Assembly: GCF_000306785.1 (NCBI RefSeq)
Contig: NC_017955.1
Span: 3,906,001 to 3,970,000, forward strand
Length of the DNA: 64,000 nucleotides
Direction: 5' to 3'
DNA from: Modestobacter italicus
GTDB taxonomy: Bacteria; Actinomycetota; Actinomycetes; Mycobacteriales; Geodermatophilaceae
Shown: positions 8,217 to 18,336 of the stretch, piece by piece
Numbering within the stretch: the stretch's first letter is position 1
Layout of the letters: every line of letters starts with the position of its first letter
Position numbers and translations under genes: made by a program
Notes under the pieces: generated by a model
Seen by the model: only the letters and a program-made list of their open reading frames with translations
Told to the model about the DNA's origin: nothing
Database searches by the model: none

Positions 8217-9587
8217 ATGTCGCCAGCAGACCCGGGACCAGCGGCACGCGCCGCTGTCCACCGGCGGGCGGTCGAGGCGGTGCGGTGGGGGATGCCGGCC
8301 GTCAACTACCAGATGATGTACGAGGCGTCCGCGCGGGCCGGCGGGCCCGGGGACAACCAGATCGTCTTCTGGCCGGGCCTGCTGGACTGGCACAACCAGA
8401 CCCTCACGCCCAACCCCGACGTCATCTACGTGATGCCGTTCTTCACCACCCGGGAGGTCGGTCCGGTCGTGCTGGAGGTGCCGCCGGCCGGTGCCGAGGG
8501 CTCTCTCAACGGCAGCATCATGGACTACTGGCAGGTCGCCCTCGAGGACGTCGGGCCGGCCGGCGTCGACGGGGGCCGCGGCGGACGGTGTCTGATACTC
8601 CCGCCCGGCTTCGACGGCGAGGTGCCCGCGGGGTACATGCCGCTCCGCTCGGACACCTACCAGGGCTACGGGCTGATCCGCTCGGTCCTGAGGAGCGGCA
8701 GCGCGGCGGACATCGACCAGGCCGTCGCCTACGCCAGGCAGATCAGGCTGTACCCCCTCGCCGAGGCCGACGACCCACCGGAGACGGCCTGGGTCGACGC
8801 ATCCGGTTCCGCGTTCGACGCGGCCATCCCCTACGACCTGCGGTTCTTCCAGGCCCTGGACCGGACCGTGCAGGCCGAACCGTTCCTGCACCGCGACCGG
8901 GTGATGATCGACCAGCTCCGCAGCATAGGGATCCGCCGGGGCACCCCGTTCGCGCCGGGGCCGGAGCTGGCGGAGACCCTCACCGCGGCCGCCGCGGACG
9001 CGCACACCTGGATCGACGCCGCGTACGAGGAGGTCTTCCGACCCTTCACGCCCACGGCCCGGTGGGCGCTGCCGGCCCTGCCCGAGCTGATCACCGCCAC
9101 CGAGGCCGGCTTCGAGGAGCCCGACGCCTACCCCGTCGACGCCCGCGGGGTCGCCTACAGCTTCGCCTTCTTCAGCTCCAAGCACCTCGGCAAGGGGCAG
9201 TTCTACCTGATGACCATCGCCGACGCGGACGGGAAGGCCCTCGACGGCGCGAGCACCTACCGGCTCACCGTGCCCGCCGACGCACCGGTCACCCAGTACT
9301 GGTCGGTGACCGTCTACGACCGCGCCACCCACACCCTGATCCGCGACGTCCACCGAGCGGGCTGCTCGTCCCAGGCCGAGGACCTCACCGTCAACGACGA
9401 CGGCTCCACCGACGTCCACTTCGGCCCGACCGCCCCGGCCGGTCCCGGGTCCAACTGGGTGCCCACCGATCCCGGCGGCCACTTCGAGGCCCTCTTCCGC
9501 TTCTACGGGCCGACCCCGTCGCTCTACGACCACACGTGGCGGCTGCCGGACATCGAGCAGACCCCGGACCACCGCCCCACGGGCTGA
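8217..9587 (+). CDS. DUF1254/DUF1214 domain-containing protein
   Basis: A 456-residue protein. The N-terminal DUF1254 part has the hallmark LDWHNQTLTPNPDVIYVMPF and QGYGLIRSVL motifs. The C-terminal DUF1214 part has AYSFAFFSSKHLGKGQFYLM, followed by TQYWSVTVYDRATHTLI. No signal peptide is evident, although some relatives are periplasmic. Biochemical function is not established for the family. The ATG at 8217 was chosen because CCAGGAGGAG lies 8 bases upstream; the frame extends 13 codons further up without a better site. A palindromic candidate operator lies 60 bp upstream. Confidence 0.9.
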   Translation: MSPADPGPAARAAVHRRAVEAVRWGMPAVNYQMMYEASARAGGPGDNQIVFWPGLLDWHNQTLTPNPDVIYVMPFFTTREVGPVVLEVPPAGAEGSLNGSIMDYWQVALEDVGPAGVDGGRGGRCLILPPGFDGEVPAGYMPLRSDTYQGYGLIRSVLRSGSAADIDQAVAYARQIRLYPLAEADDPPETAWVDASGSAFDAAIPYDLRFFQALDRTVQAEPFLHRDRVMIDQLRSIGIRRGTPFAPGPELAETLTAAAADAHTWIDAAYEEVFRPFTPTARWALPALPELITATEAGFEEPDAYPVDARGVAYSFAFFSSKHLGKGQFYLMTIADADGKALDGASTYRLTVPADAPVTQYWSVTVYDRATHTLIRDVHRAGCSSQAEDLTVNDDGSTDVHFGPTAPAGPGSNWVPTDPGGHFEALFRFYGPTPSLYDHTWRLPDIEQTPDHRPTG

Positions 9588-9618
9588 CCGCCGTCCGGGG
9601 TCGGCCAGGATCTGGTCC

Positions 9619-10050
9619 GTGCGCGCAGTGGTGACCCGGGTGAGCCAGGCGTCGGTGACGGTCGACGGCGAGGTGGTGGGGGCCATCGGCGCCGGCCTGC
9701 TCGCGCTGGTCGGCGCCGGCCGGGACGACGACGCCGTCCGGGCCGGGACGCTGGCGCGGAAGGTGCACGAGCTGCGGGTGTTCCCCAGCGACGAGGGCGC
9801 CCGCTCGGTCGGTGACCTGGGGCTGGCCGTGCTGGTCGTCAGCCAGTTCACCCTCTACGCCGACACCCGCAAGGGCCGCCGCCCGTCGTGGGCCGACGCC
9901 GCTCCCGGCGAGCAGGCCGAGCCGCTGGTCGAGGAGGTCGTCGCCGAGCTGCGCCGGCGGGGCACCGAGGTGGCGACCGGACGGTTCGGCGCGAAGATGT
10001 CGGTCGCCTCGGTCAACGAGGGTCCGATGACCTTGCTGCTGGAGGTCTAG
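9619..10050 (+). CDS. dtd: D-aminoacyl-tRNA deacylase
   Basis: A 143-residue protein beginning (V)RAVVTRVSQASVTVDGEVVG. It contains the active-site SQFTLYADTRKGRRP motif and ends NEGPMTLLLEV. The latter corresponds to the cross-subunit NxGP(V/M)T motif of DTD. The enzyme hydrolyses D-amino acids mischarged on tRNA in the cytoplasm, as a dimer. Length is normal for the family (~140-150). The start is GTG, 31 bp after the DUF1254 stop. Nothing is unusual about it. Confidence 0.95.
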   Translation: MRAVVTRVSQASVTVDGEVVGAIGAGLLALVGAGRDDDAVRAGTLARKVHELRVFPSDEGARSVGDLGLAVLVVSQFTLYADTRKGRRPSWADAAPGEQAEPLVEEVVAELRRRGTEVATGRFGAKMSVASVNEGPMTLLLEV

Positions 10051-10309
10051 TCACCGTTCCGGGCGGGTACCACACCGTTGTCATTCGACCACTGACCGCC
10101 ACGCCTGGACGTTGGCTGTGAGTTGCGCCGCCCTGGAACACGCCGCGCGTGCGGTCCGTTGCACACGACGTACCACACAGGACAGAACGGCTGGAGAGCC
10201 ACCCAGGATCGATCCCGGGACGACGCTCTGACCGCCTCCATCCGGACGGGCCGGCCGCCGACGACGGCGCCGACGCATCCGGAACCCGAAGCAAGGACGA
10301 AGACTCACC

Positions 10310-11293
10310 GTGACCGTGCTGCAGTCCTCCCCCACCGACACCCTCGGAGTGCGCTCCCCGCGCCGCGCCCCGGACACCAGTGGCCTGGTGTCGACGGACC
10401 TGGTGCGCGTCTACCTCAACACCATCGGCAAGACCGCGCTGCTGACCGCCGAGCAGGAGGTCGAGCTGGCGAAGCGGATCGAGGCCGGCCTCTACGCCGA
10501 CCGGCTGCTCAACGAGAAGCAGCTGACCCCGGCGCTCCAGCGCGACTACAAGCTCCTCGCCGCGGACGGCAAGGCGGCCAAGGCCCACCTGCTCGAGGCC
10601 AACCTGCGCCTGGTCGTCTCGGTGGCCAAGCGCTACACCGGCCACGGCATGACGTTCCTGGACCTCATCCAGGAGGGCAACGTCGGCCTGATCCGCGCCG
10701 TGGAGAAGTTCGACTACACCAAGGGCTTCAAGTTCTCCACCTACGCGACGTGGTGGATCCGGCAGGCCATCACCCGCGCCATGGCGGACTCCGGCCGCAC
10801 CATCCGGCTGCCCGTCCACCTGGCCGAGCAGGTCAACAAGGTGGTCCGCACCCGGCGCCGGGTCCACCAGGAGCTGGAGCGGGAGCCCACCGCCGAGGAG
10901 CTCGGGCTCGAGCTGGACCTGACGCCCGAGCGGATCACCGAGCTGCTCGAGTACTCCCGCGACCTGGTCTCCCTCGACCAGACCGTCGGCGCCGACGAGG
11001 AGTCCCGCCTCGGTGACTTCATCGAGGACGCCGACGCCGCGGTCGCCGAGGACGCCGTCGCCTTCCAGATGATGAAGGGCGACGTCCGCAACGTCCTGGA
11101 GACGCTGGAGGACCGCGAGCGCGACGTGGTGATCATGCGCTTCGGTCTCGACGGCGAGCAGCCGCGGACCCTGGAGCAGATCGGCAAGCGCTTCGGCCTC
11201 TCCCGCGAGCGGGTCCGGCAGATCGAGCGCGAGACGATGACCAAGCTGCGCGACCCCCAGCGCGCCGACGCGCTGCGGGACTACCTGGGCTGA
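10310..11293 (+). CDS. sigB: RNA polymerase sigma factor, SigB/HrdD type (group 2)
   Basis: A 327-residue sigma-70 protein. Region 1.2 starts at [20 protein letters not shown]. Region 2 carries the core-binding and -10 recognition helix ([33 protein letters not shown]). Region 3 and region 4.2 follow ([20 protein letters not shown]). The short N-terminus without a long acidic region 1.1 indicates the non-essential, stress-type SigB rather than the primary SigA. The GTG at 10310 follows 259 bp of non-coding sequence. A strong hairpin follows the stop. The symbol is by family resemblance only. Confidence 0.88.
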   Translation: MTVLQSSPTDTLGVRSPRRAPDTSGLVSTDLVRVYLNTIGKTALLTAEQEVELAKRIEAGLYADRLLNEKQLTPALQRDYKLLAADGKAAKAHLLEANLRLVVSVAKRYTGHGMTFLDLIQEGNVGLIRAVEKFDYTKGFKFSTYATWWIRQAITRAMADSGRTIRLPVHLAEQVNKVVRTRRRVHQELEREPTAEELGLELDLTPERITELLEYSRDLVSLDQTVGADEESRLGDFIEDADAAVAEDAVAFQMMKGDVRNVLETLEDRERDVVIMRFGLDGEQPRTLEQIGKRFGLSRERVRQIERETMTKLRDPQRADALRDYLG

Positions 11294-11314
11294 CACCCGG
11301 CCTCCCCCGGGGCA

Positions 11315-11348
11315 CAGGGCCCGCCACCTCTCGAGGTGGCGGGCCCTG
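11315..11348. terminator. Bidirectional hairpin terminator after sigB
   Basis: Two 16-base arms (CAGGGCCCGCCACCTC and its exact complement) with a 2-base centre form a perfect GC-rich stem between the sigB stop (11293) and the stop of the convergent acyltransferase gene at 11350. No U tract follows, as is common in high-GC genomes. The position suits termination of both genes. Confidence 0.8.
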
Positions 11349-11349
11349 C

Positions 11350-14058
11350 TCATGTCCCGGGCCGGAACATCCGGCGGGGGCCGGCGTCGATGCGGGCCGT
11401 GGGCGGGCCGACGCGGACCCCGGCGCCGGCGATGACCAGGGACCGGCCGCCGTGCCAGGCGTCCGCCGGCCCCACGATGACCGGCTCGAGGCTCAGCGAG
11501 AGGACCTCCGGCAGGTCGTCGGCGAGCCGGGCGACCCGCAGCAGCAGGTCCTCCAGGGCGGCGGAGTCCACCGGCGCGCTGCCGCGGTACCCGTCCAGCA
11601 GGGGCCAGGCCCGCGGCTCGCGCACCAGCTCGTGCGCGTCCAGGTCGGTCAGCGGCAGGGTGCGGTAGGCGCGGTCGCCGAGCAGGTCGGTGGCCACCCC
11701 GCCCACCCCGAAGCTGACCAGCGCGCCGAAGGACGGGTCGTCCACGATCTCCACGACGGTGCTCACCCCGGGTGCGGCCTGCTCCTGGACGATGACCGGG
11801 TCACCGGCCGGGATCGCGGCGTAGGCGGCGCGGACGTCGTCGGCGTCGGTGAGGTCGAACCGCATGCCGCCCAGGTCCCGGCGGTCCCGCAACCAGGGGG
11901 CGGTCGACTTCAGCACCACCGGGTAGCCGATCTCCTCGGCGGCCGCGACGGCCTGCTCGACGTCCTCGACCCGCCGGGTGCCGAGCATCGGCAGCCCGTA
12001 GGCGCCCAGCAGCGCCATCGTCTCGTCGTCGGTGAGCTGGCGGCCCTCCGGCGCCCCGGCGAGCGTGCCGGTGACCAGCGTCCGGGCGTCGTCCTCGGCG
12101 ATGCCGTCCAGCTCCGGGACGACGCCCAGCGGCCGCCGCCGCCACCGGGCGTACTCGCTCATCTTCGCGAGCGCGATCACCGCTCGTTCCGGCGTGGAGA
12201 ACGAGGGCACCGACCCGCGGCCCGGCATGCCGTCGGCGTCCCGCACGACCAGCTCGTCGGGGATGCCGTCGGTGGACAGGAAGTTGGCGACCAGCGGCTT
12301 GGACGCCCCGGCGGAGACCTCCCGCAGCACCCGGCCGAAGGGCTGCTCACCGCGCAGCAGCGGCGGCAGGAAGACGGCGACGACCGAGTCCACGCCGTCG
12401 TCGTCCAGGGCGGCCTGCAGCGCCAACCGGAAGTCCTCCGGGCGGGCCTGGGTGCCGATGTCGACCGGCCGCTCGTGGGCCAGCTGCAGCCCCTGCTCCA
12501 GCACGGCGTCGGCGACCAGCACCCCCATGGCGGTCGAGTTGCCGACGACGGCCACCCGGTCGCCGCCCGGCAGCGGCTGGTGAGCCAGCAGGGTGCCGAC
12601 GTCGAACAGCTGCGCCAGGGTGTCGACCCGGATCACCCCGGCCGAGGCGAACAGCGCCGCCACGGACTGCTCGGGGACGGCGACGCTGGTGCCGGCCAGC
12701 CCCGCGGTCATGCTCACGTGCCGGCCGCTCTTGACCGCCACGACCGGCTTGGTGCGGCCGACACCGCGGGCCAGCCGGGCGAACTTGCGCGGGTTGCCGA
12801 AGCTCTCCAGGTGCAGCAGCACCACCTCGGTGCCCGGGTCGCTGGCCCAGTACTGCAGCAGGTCGTTGCCGCTGACGTCGGCCCGGTTGCCGGCGGAGAC
12901 GAAGCTCGACAGCCCGATGCCCCGGCCGCGGGCCCGCTCGAGCAGCGCCACCCCCAGCGCACCGGACTGGGCGAAGAAGCCCACCCGCCCGCGGCCCGGG
13001 ACGTCGGGCGCCAGGCTGGCGTTCAGCCGCACCGCCGGGTCGGTGTTCACGATGCCCAGGCAGTTGGGGCCGACCACCCGCATGCCCGACGCCCGCGCGG
13101 AGGCGACCAGCGCCCGCTCGGCGGCGAGGCCCTCCGGCCCGGTCTCGCCGAACCCGCCGGAGATGACCACCAGGCCGTGCACGTTCTTGCGCCGGCAGGC
13201 CTCCACCACGGCGGGCACCTCGTCGGCCGGCACGGCCAGCACCGCCAGGTCGACGTCGTCGGGGATCGACTCGATGTCGGCGTAGGCCGGGACGCCGCGG
13301 ACGTGCCGCACCGTGGGGTTGACCGGGTAGATCGGGCCGTCGAAGCCGTACTCGAGCAGGTTGCCGAGCACCGCGTGGCCGACCTTCGCCGGGTCGTTGC
13401 TGGCACCGACCACGGCCACCGACCCGGGGTTGAGCAGCCGGCCGATGGAGCGGGACTCGCTGCGCTGCTCCCGCTCGTGCGCGACGGCCAGCGACTGCTC
13501 GGTGGGCGCGATCGGGAAGGTCAGGTGGACCACGCCGTCCTCGTAGGACCGCTTGGCCGAGTACCCGGCGTCGAGGAAGACCCGCACCATCTGGCTGTTC
13601 TGGCTGAGCACCTCGGCGACGAACCGGCTGATCCCGCGCTCCCGGGCGGCGGCGGCCAGGTGCTCGAGCAGCACCGACCCGAGCCCGCGCCGCTGGTGGG
13701 CGTCCTCGATGAGGAAGGCGACCTCGGCGTCGTCGGTGCCGGGGTAGCGGTCGTACCGGCCGACCCCGATCAGCCGGTCGCCGAGCAGGACGACGAAGGC
13801 GACCCGGGCGTCGTGGTCGACGTGGGTGAACCGGTGCAGGTCCTTGTCCGAGAGCCGCCGCATCGGCCCGAAGAAGCGGTAGTAGCGGGTCTGGTCGGAG
13901 CTGCGCTCCATCAGCCCGACGATGCCGTCGGCGTCCTCGGGGGTGATCGGCCGCAGGTGCACCGTCCCGCCGTCGGCGGCGACGACGTCGGCCTCCCAGT
14001 GCGGCGGTGCGGCGAGGCTAACGGGTGCGTCCTCGGTCCGGGGTCCGTCGTCAGTCAC
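11350..14058 (-). CDS. GNAT acetyltransferase-NDP-forming acyl-CoA synthetase fusion (Pat-like)
   Basis: A 902-residue fusion. Residues ~28-180 form a GNAT domain with the acetyl-CoA loop QRRGLGSVLLEHL. Residues ~205-650 form the CoA-binding and ligase-like domains (GSVAVVGASNDPAKVGHAVL; FFAQSGALGVALLE). Residues ~680-870 form an ATP-grasp-like subdomain (YPVVLKSTAPWLRDRRDLGG). Protein acyltransferases of the Pat type share these parts and inactivate AMP-forming acyl-CoA synthetases by lysine acylation; streptomycete Pat homologues are known with this GNAT-first order. Its start overlaps the end of the AcuC-like deacetylase gene by 8 bp, so modifier and eraser are co-expressed. It may instead be an acetate-CoA ligase, but the fusion favours the regulatory role. 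Confidence 0.85.
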   Translation of the reverse strand: MTDDGPRTEDAPVSLAAPPHWEADVVAADGGTVHLRPITPEDADGIVGLMERSSDQTRYYRFFGPMRRLSDKDLHRFTHVDHDARVAFVVLLGDRLIGVGRYDRYPGTDDAEVAFLIEDAHQRRGLGSVLLEHLAAAARERGISRFVAEVLSQNSQMVRVFLDAGYSAKRSYEDGVVHLTFPIAPTEQSLAVAHEREQRSESRSIGRLLNPGSVAVVGASNDPAKVGHAVLGNLLEYGFDGPIYPVNPTVRHVRGVPAYADIESIPDDVDLAVLAVPADEVPAVVEACRRKNVHGLVVISGGFGETGPEGLAAERALVASARASGMRVVGPNCLGIVNTDPAVRLNASLAPDVPGRGRVGFFAQSGALGVALLERARGRGIGLSSFVSAGNRADVSGNDLLQYWASDPGTEVVLLHLESFGNPRKFARLARGVGRTKPVVAVKSGRHVSMTAGLAGTSVAVPEQSVAALFASAGVIRVDTLAQLFDVGTLLAHQPLPGGDRVAVVGNSTAMGVLVADAVLEQGLQLAHERPVDIGTQARPEDFRLALQAALDDDGVDSVVAVFLPPLLRGEQPFGRVLREVSAGASKPLVANFLSTDGIPDELVVRDADGMPGRGSVPSFSTPERAVIALAKMSEYARWRRRPLGVVPELDGIAEDDARTLVTGTLAGAPEGRQLTDDETMALLGAYGLPMLGTRRVEDVEQAVAAAEEIGYPVVLKSTAPWLRDRRDLGGMRFDLTDADDVRAAYAAIPAGDPVIVQEQAAPGVSTVVEIVDDPSFGALVSFGVGGVATDLLGDRAYRTLPLTDLDAHELVREPRAWPLLDGYRGSAPVDSAALEDLLLRVARLADDLPEVLSLSLEPVIVGPADAWHGGRSLVIAGAGVRVGPPTARIDAGPRRMFRPGT

Positions 14059-15235
14059 GAGGGTCGTCCGGGTCCAGTCCGAAGTACGGGAAGGAGGCGG
14101 TGCGGGTCCGGGTGATCGCGCGGTCGACCCGGTTCTCGGTGAAGGGGTCCCAGCGGTGGAAGCCGACGTACCCGCCCTCGGTCATGGTGGTCGGTGGTGG
14201 TGTCCGCAGCCCGCGGCTGCGGACGTCGTCCTGCCAGCTCTGCGGGATCTCCGTGGCCGGCGCCAGCCGGTCGCCGCTGGCCTCGGCGATCAGGTGGGTC
14301 CAGGCCCGCGGCACGCAGCGGACCAGGCCGTACCCGCCACCGCCCAGCGCGATCCAGCGGCCGTCGCAGACCTCGTGCGCGAGGTCGTGCACCGCCCGGT
14401 AGGACGCGCGTTGGCCGTCGACGGTGAGCCCGAGGTCGGCCAGCGGGTCCTCGTGGTGGGCGTCGCAGCCGCACTGGGTGACCAGGATCTCCGGCTGGAA
14501 GGCGCGCACCACGCTGGGCACCACCGCGGTGAACGCGCGCAGCCAGCCGGAGTCGTCGGTGCCGTTGGGCAGCGCCAGGTTGACCGCGCTGCCCAGCGCC
14601 TTCTCCGGGTGACCGGTCTCCTCCGGGAAGCCGGTGCCGGGGAACAACGTCAGCGGGGTCTGGTGGACGCTGACGGTCAGCACCCGCGGGTCGTCGTAGA
14701 AGGCAGCCTGGACGCCGTCGCCGTGGTGCACGTCCAGGTCGACGTAGGCGATGCGCTCCCAGCCCTGGCCGAGCAGCCAGGCGATGGCGACCGCCGCGTC
14801 GTTGAACACGCAGAACCCCGACGCCGCGTTGCGCATGGCGTGGTGCAGACCGCCGGCGATGTTGACCGCGTGCTGGGCCCGGCCGGTGGACACCAGCTCG
14901 GCGGCGCGCACGCTGCCGCCGGTGATCAGCGCGGCGGCGTCGTACATGCCCGGGAAGACCGGGTTGTCCGGCGTCCCGAGGCCGTGCCCGACGCCGTGCG
15001 GGTCCTCCGGTGCCCGGCGGACCGCCTCCAGGTAGCCCGGGTCGTGCACCAGGGTGAGGAGCTCCGGGCCGGCGGGGGTGGGTGTCACGACCTCCAGCCG
15101 GGGCCGGGCCAGCACCCCCAGCGAGTCGGCCAACCGGATGGTGAGGTCCAGCCGGACCGGGTGCATCGGGTGGTCACCGCCCATGGTGTAGCCCAGGAGC
15201 GAGTCGTCCCAGACGACGGCCACGGAGTCGCTCAC
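14051..15235 (-). CDS. acuC: AcuC-type class I histone deacetylase-like protein deacetylase
   Basis: A 394-residue arginase-fold deacetylase. The zinc site is visible in [13 protein letters not shown] and in [19 protein letters not shown]. The catalytic His pair is in [20 protein letters not shown], and the GGGGYG loop follows. In Bacillus, AcuC removes acetyl groups from acetyl-CoA synthetase. Here it is encoded immediately upstream of the Pat-like fusion with an 8-bp overlap. The GTG at 15235 was preferred to the GTG at 15241 because GGGAGG then has proper 5-base spacing. The pair probably tunes acyl-CoA synthetase activity reversibly. Confidence 0.9.
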   Translation of the reverse strand: MSDSVAVVWDDSLLGYTMGGDHPMHPVRLDLTIRLADSLGVLARPRLEVVTPTPAGPELLTLVHDPGYLEAVRRAPEDPHGVGHGLGTPDNPVFPGMYDAAALITGGSVRAAELVSTGRAQHAVNIAGGLHHAMRNAASGFCVFNDAAVAIAWLLGQGWERIAYVDLDVHHGDGVQAAFYDDPRVLTVSVHQTPLTLFPGTGFPEETGHPEKALGSAVNLALPNGTDDSGWLRAFTAVVPSVVRAFQPEILVTQCGCDAHHEDPLADLGLTVDGQRASYRAVHDLAHEVCDGRWIALGGGGYGLVRCVPRAWTHLIAEASGDRLAPATEIPQSWQDDVRSRGLRTPPPTTMTEGGYVGFHRWDPFTENRVDRAITRTRTASFPYFGLDPDDPRD

Positions 15236-15394
15236 GGGCACCTCCCGGCGTCGGCCGGGCGGGCCACCGGTGCTGCGGTGCTCGTCGTCGAGCGGGCCAG
15301 CTGGGTCACCGTCGCGACGCTACCGGTGGTGCACCGGCCCCGCGCCGGTGGAACGCGTCGGTCCTGATCCCCCCGGAGGGTGGACCTCGCCTCG

Positions 15395-15400
15395 TAGGAT
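15395..15400 (+). promoter_or_regulatory. Putative -10 element of ideR
   Basis: TAGGAT fits the actinobacterial TANNNT -10 pattern and lies 31 bases before the GTG, with the ribosome-binding site GGAGGAG (15414-15420) between them. No good -35 hexamer is seen. Confidence 0.35.
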
Positions 15401-15425
15401 CGGGGTACCTGACGGAGGAGTGGAC

Positions 15426-16145
15426 GTGAACGACCTCATCGACACCACGGAGATGTACCTCCGGACCATCTTCGAGCTCGAGGAAGAGGGCATCGTCCCG
15501 CTGCGCGCGCGGATCGCCGAGCGCCTGCACCAGAGCGGCCCGACGGTGAGCCAGACCGTCGCCCGGATGGAGCGCGACGGACTGCTGACCGTGCAGGGCG
15601 ACCGGCACCTGCAGCTGTCCGACGAGGGCCGGGCGCTGGCCACCGCGGTCATGCGCAAGCACCGGCTGGCCGAGTGCCTGCTCGTCGACGTCATCGGCCT
15701 GGAGTACGCCGACGTCCACGAGGAGGCCTGCCGCTGGGAGCACGTGATGAGCGAGGCCGTCGAGCGGAAGCTGCTCAGCCTGCTGGGCAACCCGACGGTC
15801 TCCCCGTTCGGCAACCCGATCCCGGGGCTGGACGCGCTCGGCGGTGACACCTCGGCCGTGCTGGACGCGCTGACCCTGCTGTCGGTGACGGCGACCCCGG
15901 AGGGCCGGCAGGTCGTCATCCGGCGGATCAGCGAGCAGCTGCAGGAGGACGCGCCGCTGCTGCGCTCGCTGTCCGACCAGGGTGTCCGCCCCGGCTCGAC
16001 GGTCACCGCCACGCTGGTCAACGGCACCGTGCTGGTCGACGGCGTCGCCGTGCAGCCCGGTGTGGCCCAGCACGTCTTCGTCAGCGCCGTCGACGAGGAG
16101 CTCACGCCGGCCGAGGCCGCCGAGTCCGCCGTCGGCGTGGGCTGA
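15426..16145 (+). CDS. ideR: Iron-dependent transcriptional regulator, IdeR/DtxR family
   Basis: A 239-residue protein with an N-terminal winged helix ([20 protein letters not shown]), a central dimerisation domain and a C-terminal SH3-like domain. Counting from the GTG at 15426, all known metal ligands fall at the DtxR/IdeR numbers: M10, C102, E105 and H106 in site 2; H79, E83 and H98 in the ancillary site. That agreement also supports this start, which has GGAGGAG 5 bases upstream. IdeR represses iron uptake and activates iron storage when bound to Fe(II). No matching iron-box operator was identified in the window. The gene is divergent from acuC. Confidence 0.93.
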   Translation: MNDLIDTTEMYLRTIFELEEEGIVPLRARIAERLHQSGPTVSQTVARMERDGLLTVQGDRHLQLSDEGRALATAVMRKHRLAECLLVDVIGLEYADVHEEACRWEHVMSEAVERKLLSLLGNPTVSPFGNPIPGLDALGGDTSAVLDALTLLSVTATPEGRQVVIRRISEQLQEDAPLLRSLSDQGVRPGSTVTATLVNGTVLVDGVAVQPGVAQHVFVSAVDEELTPAEAAESAVGVG

Positions 16146-16262
16146 GGAGCCACCTGCGGCCGCTGCGCCCTCCGGGACCCGCCCCGGGTCGTTCGCCCTG
16201 CTCACGACCTGGTCACTAGGCTCGGGGACCACCCCGCCCGGACGCGCAGAGAGAAGGCACCG

Positions 16263-18332
16263 GTGAGCGACCCCGCGACCCCCGAGCAGACCCCTCCGCC
16301 CAGCCCGTTCCACCGGCTCTCGGACTTCGTCGCGCTGCCCCGGCTGGGCGGCCTGGCGCTGTCCCCGGATGGCAGCCGGCTGGTCACCTCGGTGGCCACC
16401 CTGGACGCCGAGGGGAAGAAGTGGCAGTCCGCGCTCTGGGAGGTCGACCCCACGGGGCAGCGGGACGCCCGCCGGCTGACCCGGGGTGCCGCCGGTGAGT
16501 CCGCACCGGTGTTCACCCCGGCCGGCGACCTGCTGTTCACCTCCGCCCGTCCCGACCCGGCGGCCAAGGCGGACGGGGAGCCGACGGGCTCGCTGTGGAG
16601 CCTGCCGGCCGACGGCGGTGAGGCGCGGCTGGTCCTGCGGCGCGCCAGCGGCATCTCGGGGGTGGTCGTCGCCCGGGACACCGGCGACGTCGCGGTCGTC
16701 GTGCCGACGATGCCCGGTGCGGCCGACGCCGAGGCGGACGAGCAGCGCCGGACGGCCCGCAAGGACGCCGGGGTCAGCGCCGTGCTGCACGAGAGCTACC
16801 CGGTGCGGTTCTGGGACCACGACCTGGGTCCGGCCGTCCCGCACGTGTTCTGGCTCGGTCAGCTGCCGGCCGAGGCCGCCCCCGGCAGTGAGTCGGAGAC
16901 GCCGACCTGGCGCGACCTCACCCCGGACGCCGGCCCGCCGCTGGGCTCCGGTGACGACGTGGCCCTCTCCCCCGACGGCCGCTTCCTGGCCCGCGGCGAG
17001 GACGTGCCGGACGGGCCGGCGGGCCGGAGGTCCCGGCTGGTGCTCACCGAGGTGGCGTCCGGGGAGACCCGGGTGCTCCGCGACGACCCGCTGGCCGACG
17101 TGTACGCGCCGTCGTTCTCCCCCGACTCGACGCAGGTGGTCTGCGTCTCGGAGACCCAGTCGACCTTCGCCGAGCCCCCGGACTACACGCTGCTGGTCGT
17201 CGACGTGGCCACGGCGGGGTCCCGGGAGCTCACCGCCGGCTTCGACCGCTGGCCGAGCGCCCCGCAGTTCTCCGCCGACGGGGAGTCCGTGTTCTTCCTC
17301 GCCGACGACGACGGCCGGCACGCCGTCTTCCGGGTGGGGCTGGCCGGTGGCCCGCCGGTGCGGCTCACCGACCAGGGCGCCTACAGCGACGTGCAGGTGG
17401 CCCGCGACGGCAGCGCCCTCTACGCCCTGCGGTCGGGGTACGACACCCCGCCGGTGCCCGTCCGGCTGGACCCGCAGGCGACCGGGCAGGACCCGGCCCC
17501 GCTGCCCAACCCGGGCACCATCACCAGCTTTCCCGGCACCCTCCGCGAGCTGGACGCCACCGCTGCCGACGGCAGCCGGGTGCAGTCCTGGCTGGTGCTG
17601 CCCGAGGGCGCCGACGCCGGCTCCCCGGCCCCGCTGGTGCTGTGGATCCACGGCGGCCCGCTGATGAGCTGGAACTCCTGGTCCTGGCGCTGGACGCCGT
17701 GGGTGCTGGCCGCCCGTGGCTACGCGGTGCTGCTGCCCAACCCCGGCCTCTCGCAGGGCTTCGGGCAGGACTTCGTGCGCCGCGGCTGGGGCGCGTGGGG
17801 GGCCGAGCCCTACACCGACCTGATGAGCGCGGTGGACGCCGCCGTGGCGCTGCCCGAGGTCGACGGGACGCGGACCGCGGCGATGGGCGGCTCGTTCGGC
17901 GGCTACATGGCCAACTGGGTCGCCACCCAGACCGACCGGTTCGCCGCGATCGTCACCCACGCCAGCCTCTGGCACCTGGACAGCTTCGGTGGCACGACCG
18001 ACTCGGCGTACTACTGGGAGCGGGAGTTCGGCGACCCCCTGACCGAGCCCAAGCGGTACGACCAGAACTCCCCGCACCGCTACGCGGACGCGATCCGGAC
18101 GCCGATGCTGGTCATCCACGGCGACAAGGACTACCGCGTGCCGATCGGTGAGGGCCTGCGGCTCTGGTACGACCTGCAGAAGCGCGGGGTGCCCTCGCGG
18201 TTCCTCTACTTCCCCGACGAGAACCACTGGGTGCTCACCCCGGGCAACGCCGCGGTCTGGTACGAGACGGTGCTCGCGTTCCTCGCCGAGCACGTGCTCG
18301 GCGAGGAGTGGCGCCGGCCCGAGCTGCTCTGA
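16263..18332 (+). CDS. S9-family serine peptidase (acylaminoacyl-peptidase-like)
   Basis: A 689-residue cytoplasmic peptidase without a signal peptide. Residues ~15-400 form a beta-propeller with repeated LSPDG-type blades (LALSPDGSRLVTS; VALSPDGRFLARG). Residues ~420-689 form the alpha/beta hydrolase domain, with LWIHGGP, nucleophile S544 in GGSFGGYMAN, the acid at about D623 (HGDKDYRVP) and the base H655 (DENHWVL). Such enzymes trim oligopeptides. GTG start; a TAGGCT -10-like sequence lies at 16217-16222. The stop is 4 bp from the convergent DUF4192 gene. Confidence 0.92.
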   Translation: MSDPATPEQTPPPSPFHRLSDFVALPRLGGLALSPDGSRLVTSVATLDAEGKKWQSALWEVDPTGQRDARRLTRGAAGESAPVFTPAGDLLFTSARPDPAAKADGEPTGSLWSLPADGGEARLVLRRASGISGVVVARDTGDVAVVVPTMPGAADAEADEQRRTARKDAGVSAVLHESYPVRFWDHDLGPAVPHVFWLGQLPAEAAPGSESETPTWRDLTPDAGPPLGSGDDVALSPDGRFLARGEDVPDGPAGRRSRLVLTEVASGETRVLRDDPLADVYAPSFSPDSTQVVCVSETQSTFAEPPDYTLLVVDVATAGSRELTAGFDRWPSAPQFSADGESVFFLADDDGRHAVFRVGLAGGPPVRLTDQGAYSDVQVARDGSALYALRSGYDTPPVPVRLDPQATGQDPAPLPNPGTITSFPGTLRELDATAADGSRVQSWLVLPEGADAGSPAPLVLWIHGGPLMSWNSWSWRWTPWVLAARGYAVLLPNPGLSQGFGQDFVRRGWGAWGAEPYTDLMSAVDAAVALPEVDGTRTAAMGGSFGGYMANWVATQTDRFAAIVTHASLWHLDSFGGTTDSAYYWEREFGDPLTEPKRYDQNSPHRYADAIRTPMLVIHGDKDYRVPIGEGLRLWYDLQKRGVPSRFLYFPDENHWVLTPGNAAVWYETVLAFLAEHVLGEEWRRPELL

Positions 18333-18336
18333 CCGG

